From Curvibacter gracilis ATCC BAA-807 (GTDB lineage Bacteria > Pseudomonadota > Gammaproteobacteria > Burkholderiales > Burkholderiaceae_C), in the NCBI RefSeq assembly GCF_000518645.1, contig NZ_JADZ01000026.1, positions 1 through 64,000 on the forward strand: DNA of 64,000 nt. The letters run 5' to 3'. Below, one piece after another: positions 33,639 through 43,171 of the stretch (position 1 is the first letter of the stretch; each line of letters starts with the position of its first letter). The notes under the pieces are model-generated. The model was not told the origin of the DNA. It worked only from the letters and a program-made list of their open reading frames with translations, and made no database searches. The position numbers and the translations under genes are program-made.

Positions 33639-35120
33639 CTATGAGGTGGACTTTTGGCGAACGATATCAATTAGTTTTTTGACGTCATCGATACTAAGCT
33701 TCTCGAGTAGTTGGAATGCCGGTGGCTTCTCTGTATGTTTGCCATCCAGTGTGACTGATGCGTTATAAGCGACAGCGTCGATCGCTTTTGCAATCAGCGT
33801 CTGCTGGAGTTCCTCGGCATTAATTTTAAGGTCTTGGAGTTGCTTTTTGTAGCTTTCATAAGAGGAGGCAAGTGCCTCCTTATGAGCATATTCTTGTTGC
33901 AGTCGCTCATACTGGCTGCGACGTGTGGCGGAGAATATTGCAACCCAGAGTACTGGTGCAATAACCGGAATACGCATAAGTATCGTCCGGAGCAGCTCTT
34001 CCCAGTCGTGGGTTTGAACCAGCTTAATTTCGAGTGGCCAAAGGTTAATCGAATCCGTCACAACAGTAAGCCCTCCTAGCAAAAGCATTCCCATAGCTCC
34101 ATAGAAGACGCGCGTGTACCAAGTGATTGGTGTTGAAAAGCTGTCTTTCATCTTTGTGTAAGCAGAAGCCAATCCTGCGCTTGCGGCACCAGGCAATAGG
34201 GCTTCGACTTTCTCAAAAAGGGCATCATGCCTTTTTTGGTGCTCCGACTCGAACTTTGTAAGTTGAGTCATCCGGTTATCCAACTCCTCCTTAAGCCCAC
34301 CTTCCGGTATTCCATCAGTATCGTCCTCTCTTTTTCCAAAGATGCGATCATAGAAGCGATCAAGATCTTTGTACTCAGCATCAACAGAGGCAAGTAAGGA
34401 CTTGATTCGTTCGTGGGCATCTTGAATTTGCTTCTCCGTGGTCGCAATTACCGCGGTAGTCGAAGTAGGCCCAATCATGAGCGCGTCATGGATGGCTTCG
34501 ATCTCCTGATTTCGCTTTTCAATCTGAGCCAGCAAGCGTTTCACGCTGATGTCAACAGCATCATTGCCGTCAACTCCTGTGAAAAAATATGCTTCGATGT
34601 TACGGGCTTTGCGCTGAATTTCCTCGAGAACGTCTAGCCGCGCCTTGGCATCTCCTGTTGCAGTAGCGAGGACAGCTTGCGCTTGTGAGCCGCGCTCTTG
34701 AAACGCACGTGTATATCCGTTGACTTGCTCGGCGAAAGCGTGCACTGCTGCACCGATCGAATCCATTACCTGCTCTGGAGCCACCATGTATGGGCGAACG
34801 TATGTCAGTAGGTTGTCGGCATTTTCGTTTGCTGTGGCGAGGTGTGCTTCATTTCGCGTATCTCTATACATTCGAACCTGCGCAAGGCAACCTTCGGTTT
34901 GGCCGGCGCAATTGCTCCATACGGACCGAGGCGTGAGTTCCAGATCTGCATTGGCCACAACTTTGTCGATGAAGATCAGAACCTTTTTTAAGCGGGCAAG
35001 CTCTTCAACAGTCGTTGCGACAGTTTTGTCATCAACTTCGAGTTGACCAACCGTCTCCAGTAAATCTGACCAAAGTCGCTTGAACGGACTATTGTCAAAC
35101 TCTTGTACCCATCGTGTCAT
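33639..35120 (-). CDS. Coiled-coil protein with two C-terminal membrane helices, unknown family
   Basis: A protein of about 493 aa. Residues 1-330 are almost wholly helical with long coiled-coil stretches (LDVLEEIQRKARNIEAYF, ISVKRLLAQIEKRNQEIEAI, IKSLLASVDAEYKDLDRFYD). Two membrane helices follow (WYTRVFYGAMGMLLLGGLTV and MRIPVIAPVLWVAIFSA), then a cytosolic coiled coil (ATRRSQYERLQQEYAHKEALASSY) and a short tail domain. ATG 35120 has AAGGGAG at ideal spacing; the frame is open to 35303. It faces the RT operon and may be a membrane-acting effector or an independent defence gene. No family recognised. Confidence 0.65.
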   Translation of the reverse strand: MTRWVQEFDNSPFKRLWSDLLETVGQLEVDDKTVATTVEELARLKKVLIFIDKVVANADLELTPRSVWSNCAGQTEGCLAQVRMYRDTRNEAHLATANENADNLLTYVRPYMVAPEQVMDSIGAAVHAFAEQVNGYTRAFQERGSQAQAVLATATGDAKARLDVLEEIQRKARNIEAYFFTGVDGNDAVDISVKRLLAQIEKRNQEIEAIHDALMIGPTSTTAVIATTEKQIQDAHERIKSLLASVDAEYKDLDRFYDRIFGKREDDTDGIPEGGLKEELDNRMTQLTKFESEHQKRHDALFEKVEALLPGAASAGLASAYTKMKDSFSTPITWYTRVFYGAMGMLLLGGLTVVTDSINLWPLEIKLVQTHDWEELLRTILMRIPVIAPVLWVAIFSATRRSQYERLQQEYAHKEALASSYESYKKQLQDLKINAEELQQTLIAKAIDAVAYNASVTLDGKHTEKPPAFQLLEKLSIDDVKKLIDIVRQKSTS

Positions 35121-35303
35121 TTGTTCTCCCTTGTGGTCAATTATTCCGCTGAACCAGAGATTGTCTGAAGGACTGCTCAGCTCATTTGCATCTCCTAGCA
35201 AAACCCAGCTGAGTTTTAAGGGAGTGTACTTCTGGTCAAGGTTAGATTGATCTGGGCCTGGGGCCGGTGCAAGGGAGTCCGTAAATGAGGGTTTGCGCAA
35301 CAT

Positions 35304-36138
35304 TCAACGGGTAGGTTTTAGCTTCGCGACGGCCCCATAGTGCCGCTGCGTCAGCCGCTTGTCGTCATGTTGAAGCAGTGCACTGGCCTCGTCCAATCCG
35401 CCCGCCAACTGCGCAGCCCGCTTCCGCATATCGCGCAGCACCATGCGCCGTATCTGGCGCATGAATTCGTCATCGTTGGCGATGGCCGCTTTGACATAGG
35501 CCTTGTTCCGCGCCTGGTCGTACCGGTAGCGCAGCATGCCATGAGTCACGCGCTTTCCGTCCATAGTGGACAGCAGGAACATGTGCGTGGTCTTGATCGA
35601 TTTGCGGCGGGCAATCAGGCTAGGCAACACCTGGCTGACGTTGAGGTCGTAGTCCGCCTCCTATCCTGTTTTGCTAGCTTCCAGTCGTAAGGACTCCTTC
35701 TGCGGCATCAGCACATTGATGCAATCGGTCAGGCGCATGCCGGTGGCTGTGCTGAGGTCCATGCAGTCGCGTAGCAACTGGTCGCCCTCGTTGTAGACGG
35801 CCTCGAATAGCTCATCGAATACGACCATGCGGCGTGGCGTTTCCTTGTTTTTCCACTTGGATCGTTCCATACCGGCCGCGGGCCAGGGCTGGCGTGTGAG
35901 GCCTTCACCTCGGGCCCAGTTCCAGATGATCGACAGCAGCGACATTTCTCGGTTGCCCTGGGTCTTGGCCGTATGGGCCTTCAAATAGGACTTGATCGCT
36001 GGCAGATCGGCCTGATCCCAGGTCGAGTCTTTGAACACCCGGCGTATGGTGCGCAGGATTTCCGTGTGGCCTGAACTGACTTCAGTTGGATCGGGCGTGT
36101 AGGCGTTGCGTGTTGCTGCCAGCGGGGCCGCATGGCGA
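35304..36138 (-). pseudogene. Tyrosine-recombinase integrase remnant, amber-interrupted and 5'-truncated
   Basis: Phage/island integrase carrying the catalytic Arg in TGMRLTD, the DMRKRAA region and the C-terminal LLQHDDKRLTQRHYG with the nucleophilic Tyr. A TAG at 35661-35663 (minus strand) interrupts it, while the same frame continues on both sides (..LEASKTG stop EADYDLNV..). At the 5' end the frame runs into the attachment repeat with no ATG, and the N-terminal arm-binding part normal for such integrases is missing. It lies next to the intact tRNA-Leu and reads away from it, the usual place for an island integrase. Probably dead, leaving the island fixed. Confidence 0.82.
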
Positions 36139-36148
36139 TATGCGATAT

Positions 36149-36305
36149 GCGAGGGCGCAAAAAAGCCACCTCAAGGGGTGGCTGATCATGCTCAAGGTCT
36201 TTTTGCTCTTACCCATCTGCCGCACCTGAGTGCTTGCTTGATGTGTAAGTGGTGCCCGGGGCCGGAATCGAACCGGCACGCCTTGCGGCGGGGGATTTTG
36301 AGTCC
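36149..36305. repeat. Right attachment repeat of the tRNA-Leu island
   Basis: Partner of 31039-31194. It includes the 3' part of the functional tRNA-Leu gene and the downstream hairpin AGCCACC/GGTGGCT (36163-36182), which with its T run terminates the tRNA on the minus strand. The element evidently supplied its own tRNA 3' end and terminator. Confidence 0.9.
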
Positions 36306-36334
36306 CCTGCGTCTACCAATTTCACCACCCGGGC
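36250..36334 (-). tRNA. tRNA-Leu (anticodon CAA)
   Basis: An 85-nt class II tRNA read on the minus strand. The acceptor stem is GCCCGGG with its complement CCCGGGC, followed by encoded ACCA. The anticodon loop CTCAAAA in a GGGGA/TCCCC stem gives CAA. A long variable arm and a GGTTCGATTCC T-arm are present. It is the integration target of the adjacent island and remains complete. Confidence 0.95.
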
Positions 36335-36373
36335 AAAAAAACGCTAGAGCGAAATTATGGCACAGTGTTGGGC

Positions 36374-37276
36374 ATGAATTACCCAACCATTGAAGATGCA
36401 GTCGGCAAAACCCCGTTGATCGCGCTGCAGCGCATCGGTGTGGCCGACAACCAGCGGCGTGGCAATGTGGTGTTGGCCAAGCTGGAGGGCAACAACCCCG
36501 CGGGTTCTGTGAAAGACCGGCCGGCGCTGTCGATGATCCGCCGTGCTGAAGAGCGGGGCGACATCAAGCCGGGCGATACGCTGATCGAGGCCACTTCGGG
36601 CAACACCGGCATCGCGTTGGCGATGGCGGCGGCCATCCGGGGTTACCGCATGGTGCTGATCATGCCCGAGGACTTGTCCATCGAGCGCGCGCAGACCATG
36701 AAGGCCTTTGGCGCCGAACTGCTGCTGACGCCCAAGAGCGGGGGCATGGAATACGCCCGTGACCTGGCCGAGCAGATGCAGCGTGAGGGCAAGGGGCGGG
36801 TGCTGGACCAGTTCGGCAATGCCGACAACCCCCGCATCCATTACGAGACCACCGGCCCCGAGCTGTGGGAGCAGACGGGCGGGCGCATCACGCACTTCGT
36901 GAGCGCCATGGGCACCACGGGCACCATCACGGGCGTGGCGCGGTTCCTGAAAGAAAAGAACCCAGCGGTGCGCATCATCGGCGCCCAGCCCAGCGAGGGT
37001 TCGCGCATTCCGGGCATCCGCAAATGGCCCGAGGCCTACCTGCCCAGCATCTACGACGCCAGCCTGGTGGATCAGCTGGTCTATGTGTCGCAAGACGATG
37101 CCGAAGAAACCTGCCGCCGCCTGGCGCGTGAAGAAGGCATTTTTGCCGGCATCTCGGCGGCGGGGGCCTGCTGGGTCGCGCAAGAGATTGCACGCGGCTG
37201 CGAAAACGCCACCATCGCGTTTGTCGTGTGCGACCGGGGCGATCGCTACCTGTCCACCGGCGTGTTTCCGGCCTGA
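36374..37276 (+). CDS. cysM: O-acetylserine sulfhydrylase B (cysteine synthase B)
   Basis: PLP-dependent formation of cysteine from O-acetylserine and sulfide or thiosulfate. The 300-aa length fits CysM. The cofactor Lys is in NNPAGSVKDRPA, the substrate loop is EATSGNTGIALAMAAA, and the phosphate-binding Gly-rich MGTTGTITGVARFL is present, with a C-terminal CDRGDRYLSTGVF. ATG 36374 (MNYPTIEDAVGKTPL) matches the family start. It diverges from the tRNA-Leu gene, with 39 bp between them. Confidence 0.94.
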   Translation: MNYPTIEDAVGKTPLIALQRIGVADNQRRGNVVLAKLEGNNPAGSVKDRPALSMIRRAEERGDIKPGDTLIEATSGNTGIALAMAAAIRGYRMVLIMPEDLSIERAQTMKAFGAELLLTPKSGGMEYARDLAEQMQREGKGRVLDQFGNADNPRIHYETTGPELWEQTGGRITHFVSAMGTTGTITGVARFLKEKNPAVRIIGAQPSEGSRIPGIRKWPEAYLPSIYDASLVDQLVYVSQDDAEETCRRLAREEGIFAGISAAGACWVAQEIARGCENATIAFVVCDRGDRYLSTGVFPA

Positions 37277-37371
37277 CAAGGCGGGCCTCCAGCGGCCTGC
37301 TGTGCGGGCCGGCGCCGTTTCACACCGCTTGCCTATCGCTGATCGCTGATTGCCCGAGGAGGGGTTTTTTC

Positions 37372-37905
37372 ATGGCCGCAGATTTCCGTTTTTGTCCGCA
37401 ATGCGCCACGTCGCTCGAATGGGTCTCACGGGCTGAAGACGGTGGCGACAAGCTCCGGCTGCGCTGCATGGCCTGCGATTGGACGCACTGGAACAACCCC
37501 ACTCCGGTGCTGGCGGCCATCATCGAGTACCGCGGGCAGGTCTTGCTGGCCCGCAATGCGGCCTGGTCGGGGCGCATGTTTGCCTTGATCACGGGCTTCA
37601 TGGAGGCCGGCGAAACGCCTGAAGAAGGCATTGCGCGCGAGATCAAGGAAGAGACCAACCTCGACGTGCTGTCACTGGATCTGGTGGGTGTGGCCGATTT
37701 TCAGCGCATGAACCAGGTCATCATCACCTACCACGCGGTGGCCGAGGGCGAGATCAGCCTGTCGCCCGAGCTGGTCGAGTACAAGCTGCTCGATCCGCAG
37801 GATGTGATGTGCTGGCCCGCGGGCACCGGGCTCGCGCTGGCCCAGTGGTTGCGGGGCCGTGGCATCGAGCCGCGCTTCATTGAGTTTCCACGGCGCGAAG
37901 ATTGA
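37372..37905 (+). CDS. NUDIX hydrolase with zinc ribbon
   Basis: A 177-aa protein. The N-terminal zinc ribbon has CPQC and CMAC. The NUDIX box reads GFMEAGETPEEGIAREIKEE followed by TNL, so the usual Gly after EE is Thr. The ribbon-plus-NUDIX layout is that of NudC-like NADH pyrophosphatases and related cap-processing enzymes, though the protein is shorter than NudC. CGAGGAGGGG lies just upstream of ATG 37372. It follows cysM by 95 bp. Confidence 0.85.
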   Translation: MAADFRFCPQCATSLEWVSRAEDGGDKLRLRCMACDWTHWNNPTPVLAAIIEYRGQVLLARNAAWSGRMFALITGFMEAGETPEEGIAREIKEETNLDVLSLDLVGVADFQRMNQVIITYHAVAEGEISLSPELVEYKLLDPQDVMCWPAGTGLALAQWLRGRGIEPRFIEFPRRED

Positions 37906-37970
37906 TGGGCCTGGATGGCGACCCGCGGGCCCGGTCCTGCGTAGAATTGCCCAAGACCTGAGGAACCCAG

Positions 37971-38198
37971 ATGGACATCCACAAAGAAATCGACACCCGC
38001 GGCCTGAACTGCCCGCTGCCCATCCTGAAGGCCAAGAAGGCGCTGACGGACATGCTGAGCGGCCAACTGCTCAAGGTGGTGGCCACCGACCCGGGCTCGA
38101 CGCGCGACTTCCAGGCCTTTGCCAAGCAGACCGGCAACGAGCTGGTCGAGCAGAAGACCCAGGGCGAAGAGTTCATCCACGTGTTGCGCCGCCGCTGA
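37971..38198 (+). CDS. TusA/SirA-family sulfur carrier
   Basis: A 75-aa sulfur-transfer protein of TusA fold. The signature RGLNCPLPILKAKKAL holds the persulfide Cys in CPxP, and the product has the typical small-family length. In E. coli TusA passes sulfur to tRNA thiolation, and relatives serve other sulfur routes. Neighbouring cysM is consistent with sulfur metabolism but not proof of a shared operon (65 bp after the NUDIX gene). A strong terminator follows. Confidence 0.88.
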   Translation: MDIHKEIDTRGLNCPLPILKAKKALTDMLSGQLLKVVATDPGSTRDFQAFAKQTGNELVEQKTQGEEFIHVLRRR

Positions 38199-38230
38199 GG
38201 CGGGTGGCCCTCCACGCCAAACCCCAAGCA

Positions 38231-38267
38231 AAACAGCCACCCGGGCGTGAGCCCGGGTGGCTGTTTT
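38231..38267. terminator. Bidirectional terminator between tusA-like and galU genes
   Basis: A 16-bp nearly perfect GC-rich stem (AAACAGCCACCCGGGC with its complement) around GTGA ends in TTTTT. It serves the convergent genes on both sides. Confidence 0.92.
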
Positions 38268-38310
38268 TGCGTCAGGGGGCCAGGCCGGGGCCTGGCTGAG
38301 CCCGCCTCAC

Positions 38311-39198
38311 TCAGAGCGACAGGCTCTTGAGGTATTCGCGGAAGCCTGCACCCACCTCGGGGTGTTGCAGGGCCAGTTCCACGGTGGCTTCCAGAAAGCC
38401 TTCCTTGCTGCCGCAGTCGTAGCGCTTGCCTTCGTACTGCCAGGCGTACACGGCCTCGGTGGTCATCAGGCGGGCGATGGCATCGGTCAGCTGGATCTCG
38501 CCGCCGGCGCCACGGGGCTGGTTGGCCAGCATGTCGAAGATGGCCGGGGTCAGCACGTAGCGGCCCGCCACGCCCATGCGCGAGGGCGCCACTTCGGGCA
38601 TGGGCTTTTCCACGATGTGGCTGACCTTGAGTACGCGGTCGTCCACGGGCTCGCCCACCACGATGCCGTAGCGGCGCACGTGCTCCAGCGGCACCTCTTG
38701 CACCGCCAGGATCGAGCGGCCCAGCTTGGCAAACTGGCGCGTCATCTGGGCCATCACGGGCTCGCCACCGGCGGGGGCGGACATCAGGTCGTCGGCCAGC
38801 AGCACGGCAAAGGGCTCGTTGCCCACCAGGTGGGCGGCGCACAGCACGGCGTGGCCCAGGCCCATCGAGCGGGGCTGGCGCACATACGAGAAGGTCATGC
38901 CTTCGGGGCGCAGCTCGCGCAGCCGGGCCAGCATCTCGGTCTTGTGGGCGGCTTCGAGTTCGGCTTCGAGTTCGTAGGCGGTGTCGAAGTGGTCTTCGAT
39001 GGCGCGCTTGCTGCGGCCGGTGACGAAGATCATGTGGTCGATGCCTGCGGCATGGGCCTCTTCAACCGCGTACTGGATCAGCGGCTTGTCCACCACCGGC
39101 AGCATTTCCTTGGGGCTGGCCTTGGTGGCCGGCAGAAAACGCGTGCCCAGCCCTGCGACCGGAAAAACCGCCTTGCGGACAGTCTGCTTGATGTTCAT
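38311..39198 (-). CDS. galU: UTP-glucose-1-phosphate uridylyltransferase
   Basis: Makes UDP-glucose for envelope polysaccharide and trehalose synthesis. The 295-aa protein shows the nucleotide loop [33 protein letters not shown], and the metal-binding LLADDLMS. The C-terminal [15 protein letters not shown] is standard. Its ATG at 39198 begins immediately after the valS stop codon (TAA 39201-39199), so it is translated from the valS transcript, probably by coupling. Confidence 0.95.
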   Translation of the reverse strand: MNIKQTVRKAVFPVAGLGTRFLPATKASPKEMLPVVDKPLIQYAVEEAHAAGIDHMIFVTGRSKRAIEDHFDTAYELEAELEAAHKTEMLARLRELRPEGMTFSYVRQPRSMGLGHAVLCAAHLVGNEPFAVLLADDLMSAPAGGEPVMAQMTRQFAKLGRSILAVQEVPLEHVRRYGIVVGEPVDDRVLKVSHIVEKPMPEVAPSRMGVAGRYVLTPAIFDMLANQPRGAGGEIQLTDAIARLMTTEAVYAWQYEGKRYDCGSKEGFLEATVELALQHPEVGAGFREYLKSLSL

Positions 39199-42090
39199 TT
39201 ATTTCATCCTCCTGAGTTGATCCTGGATGCCGGCCAGCTTGGTTGAGAAGTCGGCCACGCGTTTTTTCTCTTGTTCAATCACCGCCGGTGGGGCCTTGGC
39301 CACAAAGGCTTCGTTGGACAGCTTGCCCTGCGCCTTGGTGATCTCGCCTTCGAGGCGGGCCGCTTCCTTGGCCAGACGGGCCTTCTCGGCTTCCACATCG
39401 ATTTCCACGAACAGGCACACACGGGCCTGCCCCACCACCGCCACCGGCGCGGCCTGGGCGGCTTCGGCCCATTCGGCTTCGGTGGCAAACAGCTTCACTT
39501 CGCTCAGCTTGGCCAGCGCCTGCAGTATGGCGGCCGATTGTTGCAAGAAGGTGGCTTCTTCGGGCTGGCTGGCCACGGCCAGCAAGGGCAGGCGGGTGGC
39601 GGGCGACACGCCCAGCTCGCCGCGCAGGTTGCGGCAGGCGTCCACCAGGGCCTTCAGGCGCTCGACATGCGCAATGGCAGCGGGGTCGATCTTGGCGGGC
39701 TGCGACTCGGGGTAGCGCGCCACGCTGATCGATTCGCCCTTCAGGCCGGCCACGGGGGCCACGATTTGCCACAGTTCTTCGGTGATGAAAGGAATGATGG
39801 GATGGGCCAGGCGCAGGATGGCTTCCAGTGTGCGGATCAGCGTGCGGCGGGTGCCCCGTTGTTGTGCCTCATCACCGGTCTGGATCTGCACTTTGGCAAT
39901 TTCCAGGTACCAGTCGCAAAATTCGTTCCAGACGAAGTCGTACAGGCGGTTGGCCACGTTGTCGAGGCGGTATTCCTCGAAACCCTTGGCCACATCGGCC
40001 TCGACTTGCTGCAGCACCGAGGCAATCCAGCGGTCGGGCTGGCTGAAGCTCATGTAGCCATGGGCCTTGCCGCCAGGGGCGCAGTCGGCCTTGGTGTGCT
40101 CCAGCAGGCCGCAGTCATGGCCTTCGCAGTTCATCAGCACGAAGCGGGTGGCGTTCCAGAGCTTGTTGCAGAAGTTGCGGTAGCCCTCGCAGCGCTTGCT
40201 GTCGAAGTTGATGCTGCGCCCCAGCGAGGCCAGCGCGGCAAAGGTGAAGCGCAGCGCATCGGCCCCATAGGCCGGAATGCCTTCGGGGAACTCTTTTTGC
40301 GTGTTCTTGCGCACCTGGGGGGCGGTTTCGGGTTTGCGCAGGCCGGTGGTGCGCTTCTCCAGCAGGGGCTCGAGCGAGATGCCGTCGATCAGGTCCACCG
40401 GGTCGAGCACATTGCCTTCCGACTTGCTCATCTTCTTGCCCTGGGCATCGCGCACCAGGCCGTGGATGTACACGTGCTTGAAGGGCACCCGGCCCGTGAA
40501 GTGGGTGGTCATCATGATCATCCGGGCGACCCAGAAGAAGATGATGTCGTAGCCCGTCACCAGCACGGTGCTGGGCAGGTACAGGTTGAAGTCGTCGGTG
40601 GCCGAGTCGGTCTGCTCGGGCCAGCCCATGGTCGAGAAGGGCACCAGGGCGGAGGAGTACCAGGTGTCCAACACGTCTTCATCGCGGCGCAGCGTCTTGC
40701 CCGGGGCCTTGGCCTGGGCTTCGGCTTCGTTGCGGGCCACGATCACGTGGCCGTCTTCGTCGTACCAGGCCGGAATCTGGTGGCCCCACCACAGCTGGCG
40801 GCTGATGCACCAGTCCTGGATGTTGTTCATCCACTGGTTGTAGGTGTTGACCCAGTTCTCGGGCACGAACTTCACCTCGCCGCTGGCCACGGCGTCGATG
40901 GCCTTCTGGGCGATCGATTTGCCGGTGGGGTCTTGCTCGCTGACCTTGCTCATGGCCACAAACCATTGGTCGGTCAGCATGGGTTCAATGACCTGGCCGG
41001 TGCGGGTGCAGCGCGGCACCATCAGCTTGTGCTTTTTCACCTCGACCAGGGCGCCGGCGGCTTCCAGGTCGGCCACCACGGCCTTGCGGGCCACAAAGCG
41101 GTCCAGGCCCTGGTACTTGGCGGGGGCGTTCTCGTTGATCTTGGCTTCGAGCGTCAGCACGCAGATCATCGGCAGGCTGTGGCGCTGGCCCACGGCGTAG
41201 TCGTTCTGGTCGTGCGCCGGGGTCACCTTGACCACGCCGGTGCCGAACTCGCGGTCCACGTAGTCGTCGGCAATCACCGGGATCTCGCGGTCGGTCAGCG
41301 GCAGCTTGACCATTTTGCCGATCAGGGCGGTGTAGCGCTCGTCTTCGGGGTGCACCATCACGGCCACGTCACCCAGCAGGGTCTCAGGCCGGGTGGTCGC
41401 CACGGTCAGGCTGCCCGAGCCGTCGGCCAGCGGGTAGGCGATGTGCCACAGGCTGCCGTCTTCCTCTTCGCTTTCCACCTCGAGGTCGGACACGGCCGAC
41501 ATCAGCACCGGGTCCCAGTTGACCAGGCGCTTGCCACGGTAGATCAGGCCTTGCTCGTACAGGCGCACAAAGGTGTCGGTCACCACGCTGGAGAGCTTGT
41601 CGTCCATCGTGAAGTACTCGCGGCTCCAGTCCACGCTGTCGCCCATGCGGCGCATCTGGGTGGTGATGGTGTTGCCGGATTTCTCTTTCCACTCCCACAC
41701 CTTGCTGACGAAGTTCTTGCGGCCCAGGTCATGGCGGCTGAGCTTTTGCTCCTGCAGCTGGCGCTCCACCACGATCTGGGTGGCGATGCCCGCGTGGTCG
41801 GTACCGGGTACCCAGACGGTGTTGAAGCCCTTCATGCGGTGGTAGCGCGTGAGGCTGTCCATGATGGTCTGGTTGAACGCGTGCCCCATGTGCAGCGTGC
41901 CGGTCACGTTGGGCGGCGGCAGCTGGATGGCGAACGAGGGGGCCTCGGCCTGGGCCGCGCCGGTGCCGCGGAAGCCGGCGGCACCGTAGCCGCGCTTTTC
42001 CCATTCGGGGCCCCACTGGGCCTCGATGGCAGCAGGTTCAAAGGATTTCGAAAGGCTGTTCAGCCCGGGCTGTTGAATGGTGTCGCTCAT
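39199..42090 (-). CDS. valS: Valyl-tRNA synthetase
   Basis: Class I aminoacyl-tRNA synthetase, 963 aa. The HIGH-type motif is in [15 protein letters not shown], followed by the CP1 editing domain, the KMSKS motif ([13 protein letters not shown]), the anticodon-binding domain, and a C-terminal coiled coil ([18 protein letters not shown] to the end) that grips tRNA-Val. ATG 42090 ([13 protein letters not shown]) is the family start; the frame stays open far upstream without coding character. It is the first gene of a valS-galU unit. Confidence 0.96.
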   Translation of the reverse strand: MSDTIQQPGLNSLSKSFEPAAIEAQWGPEWEKRGYGAAGFRGTGAAQAEAPSFAIQLPPPNVTGTLHMGHAFNQTIMDSLTRYHRMKGFNTVWVPGTDHAGIATQIVVERQLQEQKLSRHDLGRKNFVSKVWEWKEKSGNTITTQMRRMGDSVDWSREYFTMDDKLSSVVTDTFVRLYEQGLIYRGKRLVNWDPVLMSAVSDLEVESEEEDGSLWHIAYPLADGSGSLTVATTRPETLLGDVAVMVHPEDERYTALIGKMVKLPLTDREIPVIADDYVDREFGTGVVKVTPAHDQNDYAVGQRHSLPMICVLTLEAKINENAPAKYQGLDRFVARKAVVADLEAAGALVEVKKHKLMVPRCTRTGQVIEPMLTDQWFVAMSKVSEQDPTGKSIAQKAIDAVASGEVKFVPENWVNTYNQWMNNIQDWCISRQLWWGHQIPAWYDEDGHVIVARNEAEAQAKAPGKTLRRDEDVLDTWYSSALVPFSTMGWPEQTDSATDDFNLYLPSTVLVTGYDIIFFWVARMIMMTTHFTGRVPFKHVYIHGLVRDAQGKKMSKSEGNVLDPVDLIDGISLEPLLEKRTTGLRKPETAPQVRKNTQKEFPEGIPAYGADALRFTFAALASLGRSINFDSKRCEGYRNFCNKLWNATRFVLMNCEGHDCGLLEHTKADCAPGGKAHGYMSFSQPDRWIASVLQQVEADVAKGFEEYRLDNVANRLYDFVWNEFCDWYLEIAKVQIQTGDEAQQRGTRRTLIRTLEAILRLAHPIIPFITEELWQIVAPVAGLKGESISVARYPESQPAKIDPAAIAHVERLKALVDACRNLRGELGVSPATRLPLLAVASQPEEATFLQQSAAILQALAKLSEVKLFATEAEWAEAAQAAPVAVVGQARVCLFVEIDVEAEKARLAKEAARLEGEITKAQGKLSNEAFVAKAPPAVIEQEKKRVADFSTKLAGIQDQLRRMK

Positions 42091-42105
42091 GGCGTGGCAA
42101 ATGGA

Positions 42106-42127
42106 AACGGCACCCTGGGGTGCCGTT
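42106..42127 (-). promoter_or_regulatory. Leader hairpin in front of valS
   Basis: A perfect 9-bp stem AACGGCACC/GGTGCCGTT with a 4-nt loop lies 16 bases before the valS start. On the minus strand it is followed by a weak T-rich stretch (TTTCCATTT). It could act as an attenuator or as an mRNA-stability element, or control ribosome access. Confidence 0.45.
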
Positions 42128-42282
42128 GGAGACTGTTGCAGGATGAGGCCGATTTTAGCGGTGCGGCGCAGCCCTCCCGGGGGCCGTGTGCAGAATCGCT
42201 CCGATGGGGCGGCCAGCCTGGGCGCCGGGGCCCTTGGCACCCGGGGCCCGGACGCCAGGGCACGGTCCCATAATGCGAAGCC

Positions 42283-43158
42283 ATGAACGACTCCGCCCTG
42301 GTTTTTTTGTGCTCCCGCGGCCATCAAGCGGCGCCATGGCGCCGTGGCTGGGCTGGCCGTTCTCCGGCCCTGCTGGCCCTGTTGGCGCTCCTCGGCGCAG
42401 CGGCGCATGGCGCCGAGGCCCCGGCCGCAGCCCCTGGATCGGTTGAGGCGGCTGCGCCGGTTGAATCGGCCCCTGCCCCCGAAGCCAGCCCCTCCACGCC
42501 CGCCGAGCACCCCTACAAACTCACCTTTGGCCTGTACCCGATGCGCGGGGGCGGGCAGCCTGCCAGCACCGGGGCCGACCTGAACCTGCGGTACGGCTAC
42601 GGCAGCGGCAATGTCTGGCTGGGCCGCTACGAGGCCGAGGGCCAGGGCACGCAATGGCGGGGTGGCTGGGACCGCTCGGTGCCGTTGCCCGGTGGCTGGC
42701 GTCTGCAGCCCTCTTTGCAGCTGGCCTCGGGCGGCTTTGCGGGCGGCAGCCTGGGCCTGGAGCGGGGTGAGCGCTGGGTGGCGGGCGCGGGCCTGGGCCG
42801 CACCAATCTGCGCCCGTATGTGAACCTCAATTTCGACCCCAACGATGCCTGGATGCTGTGGGCGGGCTACCACCCGACCGAGTCGCAGTCCTTGTCGGTG
42901 CTGGTGGTGCGCGACAACCGTCAGAACCCCGACCAGCAGCACATGCACCTGGTCTACCGCGGCCCCGTGGCCGACGGCCTGCGGCTGACGGTGGATGTGC
43001 TGCGCAAGACCGGCCTGGTGGACGGGCAGGGCATCCGGCGCCTGGGCTGGTCGCTGGGGCTGGACGGGCGGCGCACCTTTGTGCACCTGGCCTGGGATCC
43101 GAACGTCAACTTCAGCAGCCAGAACATGTGGCGCCTGTCCACCGGCTGGCGGTTTTGA
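42283..43158 (+). CDS. Predicted outer-membrane beta-barrel protein
   Basis: A 291-aa protein. A hydrophobic signal ([20 protein letters not shown]) is preceded by a long, charged N-region, and an Ala/Pro linker follows to about residue 75. Then come roughly ten alternating hydrophobic beta strands with Gly/aromatic girdles ([33 protein letters not shown]). The chain ends in WRF, the terminal Phe required by the BAM machinery. No named family is recognised. The true start may be further in. A cyclase-PilZ gene begins 13 bp downstream, so they are probably co-transcribed. Confidence 0.6.
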   Translation: MNDSALVFLCSRGHQAAPWRRGWAGRSPALLALLALLGAAAHGAEAPAAAPGSVEAAAPVESAPAPEASPSTPAEHPYKLTFGLYPMRGGGQPASTGADLNLRYGYGSGNVWLGRYEAEGQGTQWRGGWDRSVPLPGGWRLQPSLQLASGGFAGGSLGLERGERWVAGAGLGRTNLRPYVNLNFDPNDAWMLWAGYHPTESQSLSVLVVRDNRQNPDQQHMHLVYRGPVADGLRLTVDVLRKTGLVDGQGIRRLGWSLGLDGRRTFVHLAWDPNVNFSSQNMWRLSTGWRF

Positions 43159-43171
43159 GGGCCTCCGTGCA

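Larger units (their letters stand above)
31195..36148. mobile_element. tRNA-Leu-integrated island with retron-like cassette
   Basis: A unit of about 5 kb lies between two direct repeats derived from the 3' end of tRNA-Leu(CAA). It is visibly lower in GC and uses rarer codons than the flanks. It carries a structured RNA, a 77-aa protein, an XRE regulator, a reverse transcriptase, a coiled-coil membrane protein and a broken tyrosine integrase next to the intact tRNA. The first 430 bp (31195-31630) hold a 9-bp perfect inverted repeat (31233-31241/31279-31287) but no gene I can support. No transfer or phage structural genes are present. Confidence 0.85.

Noticed and set aside
39271-42273. Open frame of 1000 codons on the plus strand
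   Set aside because: It is antisense to valS throughout, His/Gly/Gln-rich without domain motifs, a typical high-GC mirror frame.
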